Part shown: positions 63,174-64,000 of the stretch, in pieces
Numbering within the stretch: the first letter of the stretch is position 1
Layout: every line of letters begins with the position of its first letter
From: JAWVFM01 sp963841455
Lineage (GTDB): Bacteria > Actinomycetota > Thermoleophilia > Solirubrobacterales > 70-9
DNA: 64,000 bases
Reading direction: 5' to 3'
NCBI GenBank assembly: GCA_963841455.1
Contig: CAWJCU010000010.1
Location: 1-64,000, forward strand
Position numbers and translations under genes: made by a program
The notes under the pieces: model-generated
Databases searched by the model: none
Seen by the model: only the letters and a program-made list of their open reading frames with translations
Told to the model about the DNA's origin: nothing

Positions 63174-63689
63174 CTAGTGGCTCGTTAGCTGGCGCAACAG
63201 TGCCCGGCCGATCGTGACCGGATGGTTCACGACCGTGGCGAGCTTCCCGGTCAGCGACAGCGGGTCATGGGCAATCCCGAGCTGGCGCAGGACGGTGCCC
63301 GCGTCGAAGTAGACGCGCTCGCAGATCAGCCGGTCCTCGTCGAAGAGGAAGAGGGCGCAGAAGCGCATCTCGAACGTCCGGCCGGTCGGGGGCAGCCCGC
63401 GATAGGGCCCGAGGTGCGTGCCGTAGAGGTTCGCCTCCACGATCACCGCTTCGTCGGAGTGGTGGAGCGCGATCAGCTCGTTGCGCTGATCGGGGAACGC
63501 GGTGCGAGTCTCCTCGAAGTAGCCGTCGACTTCTCCCTCGCCGTCGAACACGTCGCCCGTGGCGATGAGCTCGTAGCGAGGGTGGTCGAACGTCTCCATC
63601 GTCACGTCGAACTCGTGCCGGTTCTCGGACTCCATGTGCTCGATGACGAGCTTCTCCCGTTTGGTCCGAAGGGCCTTCGTGGGGGGCAT
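63174..63689 (-). CDS. SnoaL-like / ester-cyclase-type NTF2-fold protein
   Basis: 171 residues. The fold is indicated by NRHEFDVTMETFDHPRYELI, GEVDGYFEETRTAFPDQRNE and FEMRFCALFLFDEDRLICER, with the acidic residues of polyketide-cyclase-like pockets. Substrate unknown. It converges with the glycosylase gene, with a seven-base gap between the stops, and precedes nadC on the minus strand. Confidence 0.75.
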   Translation of the reverse strand: MPPTKALRTKREKLVIEHMESENRHEFDVTMETFDHPRYELIATGDVFDGEGEVDGYFEETRTAFPDQRNELIALHHSDEAVIVEANLYGTHLGPYRGLPPTGRTFEMRFCALFLFDEDRLICERVYFDAGTVLRQLGIAHDPLSLTGKLATVVNHPVTIGRALLRQLTSH

Positions 63690-63698
63690 GGCCCGACC

Positions 63699-64000
63699 CT
63701 ACCGCGGATACCGCTCGACGAGCAGGGACAGGTCCAGGGCGGGCGCCGAGTGGGTCAGGGCGCCGATCGACACGTACTCCACGCCGGTGGCGGCGACCTG
63801 AGCGACGTTGTCGAGGGTGATCCCGCCGGAGGCCTCGAGCGTCGCGCTATAGGTGGCGTCCCGCAGCGCCACGGCCGCGCGCAGGAGCTCGGGGCCCATG
63901 TTGTCGAGGAGGATCCGGTCCGTCTCGGCCCCCAGCGCCTCGCGTACCTGGTCGAGGTCCGCGCATTCGACCTCCACCTCGAGGTCCGGGCGCGAGGCTC
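63699..64000 (-). CDS. nadC: nicotinate-nucleotide pyrophosphorylase (carboxylating) NadC, partial
   Basis: Only the C-terminal 100 codons are inside the window; the N-terminus lies beyond 64000. VEVECADLDQVREAL, ADRILLDNMGPELLR-type sequence (TDRILLDNMG), ATLEASGGITLDNVA and VEYVSIGALTHSAPALDLSL are the conserved phosphoribosyl-binding elements of NadC. It converts quinolinate, the product of NadA, to nicotinate mononucleotide. Confidence 0.92.
   Translation of the reverse strand, partial: ASRPDLEVEVECADLDQVREALGAETDRILLDNMGPELLRAAVALRDATYSATLEASGGITLDNVAQVAATGVEYVSIGALTHSAPALDLSLLVERYPR

Overview
The window is GC-rich throughout and looks like a soil actinobacterium of the class Thermoleophilia (Solirubrobacterales or Gaiellales type). 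This is inferred from protein content and coding style: dense GTG/ATG starts overlapping the previous stop (GTGA, ATGA, TGATG), Pst/CHAD/PPK2 genes, a resuscitation-promoting-factor-like enzyme, SpoIIM and split transketolase. No tRNA, rRNA, CRISPR array or insertion sequence was recognised. One RNA gene was found, tmRNA (ssrA), on the minus strand at 42457-42813.

Layout. 1-10.4 kb, minus strand: a long phosphate operon of the order unknown secreted protein, pstS, pstC, pstA, pstB, lipoprotein, zinc-ribbon/SPOR protein, zinc-ribbon protein, zinc-ribbon/CHAD protein, second CHAD protein, M1 peptidase. The genes between 4.1 and 10.4 kb are interrupted by many small indels. 10.6-13.6 kb: an exopolyphosphatase/GppA gene, a TIM-barrel isomerase and a broken GAPDH. 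13.6-19.6 kb: a second, intact pstSCAB-phoU operon, a DNA-binding regulator and an OmpR/PhoB-type response regulator, with two PHO-box-like direct repeats. 19.8-30 kb: uppP, small membrane proteins, two enoyl-CoA hydratases, a TolB-like propeller, an HD protein, SpoIIM, an Rpf-like enzyme behind a CRP-type site, a phosphoesterase, SDR, PPK2 and an epimerase. 30-42.5 kb: a membrane protein, Tat-exported phospholipase C with a STAS gene, a SprT-like protein, chromate transporter, FAD oxidoreductase, MFS pump, NAD formate dehydrogenase, and a DUF2855/P450/SRPBCC group. 42.5-54.5 kb: tmRNA, site-2 protease, flavin disulfide reductase, an HhH coiled-coil protein, then the minus-strand operon ftsE-ftsX-ctpA-rnr-smpB and a split transketolase. 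54.6-64 kb: two tandem secreted EXORDIUM/PHI-1-like proteins, nadA, a methylamine-dehydrogenase-like group (MauE-MauD fusion, MauA-like light chain, MauF-like membrane protein, a possible propeller and a lipoprotein), an Fpg/Nei glycosylase, a SnoaL-like protein and the 3' part of nadC.

How it fits together. Phosphate runs through the first 30 kb: two Pst importers, PhoU, a PhoB-like regulator, exopolyphosphatase, PPK2 and two CHAD (polyphosphate-binding) proteins. SmpB, RNase R and tmRNA, the three parts of trans-translation, lie within 7 kb. The most unusual observations are a double-hairpin element present twice with compensatory base changes (30626-30681 and 42901-42956), each copy lying inside an open reading frame, and the MauA-like cluster, in which the second cofactor tryptophan appears to be tyrosine.

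Quality caution. Many genes carry a single frame break best explained by one or a few extra bases, with conserved protein sequence on both sides. They are very dense at 4.1-10.4 kb and 12.6-13.5 kb. Boundaries of those genes are given as the likely native limits; sequencing or assembly error is the leading explanation, real decay the alternative.
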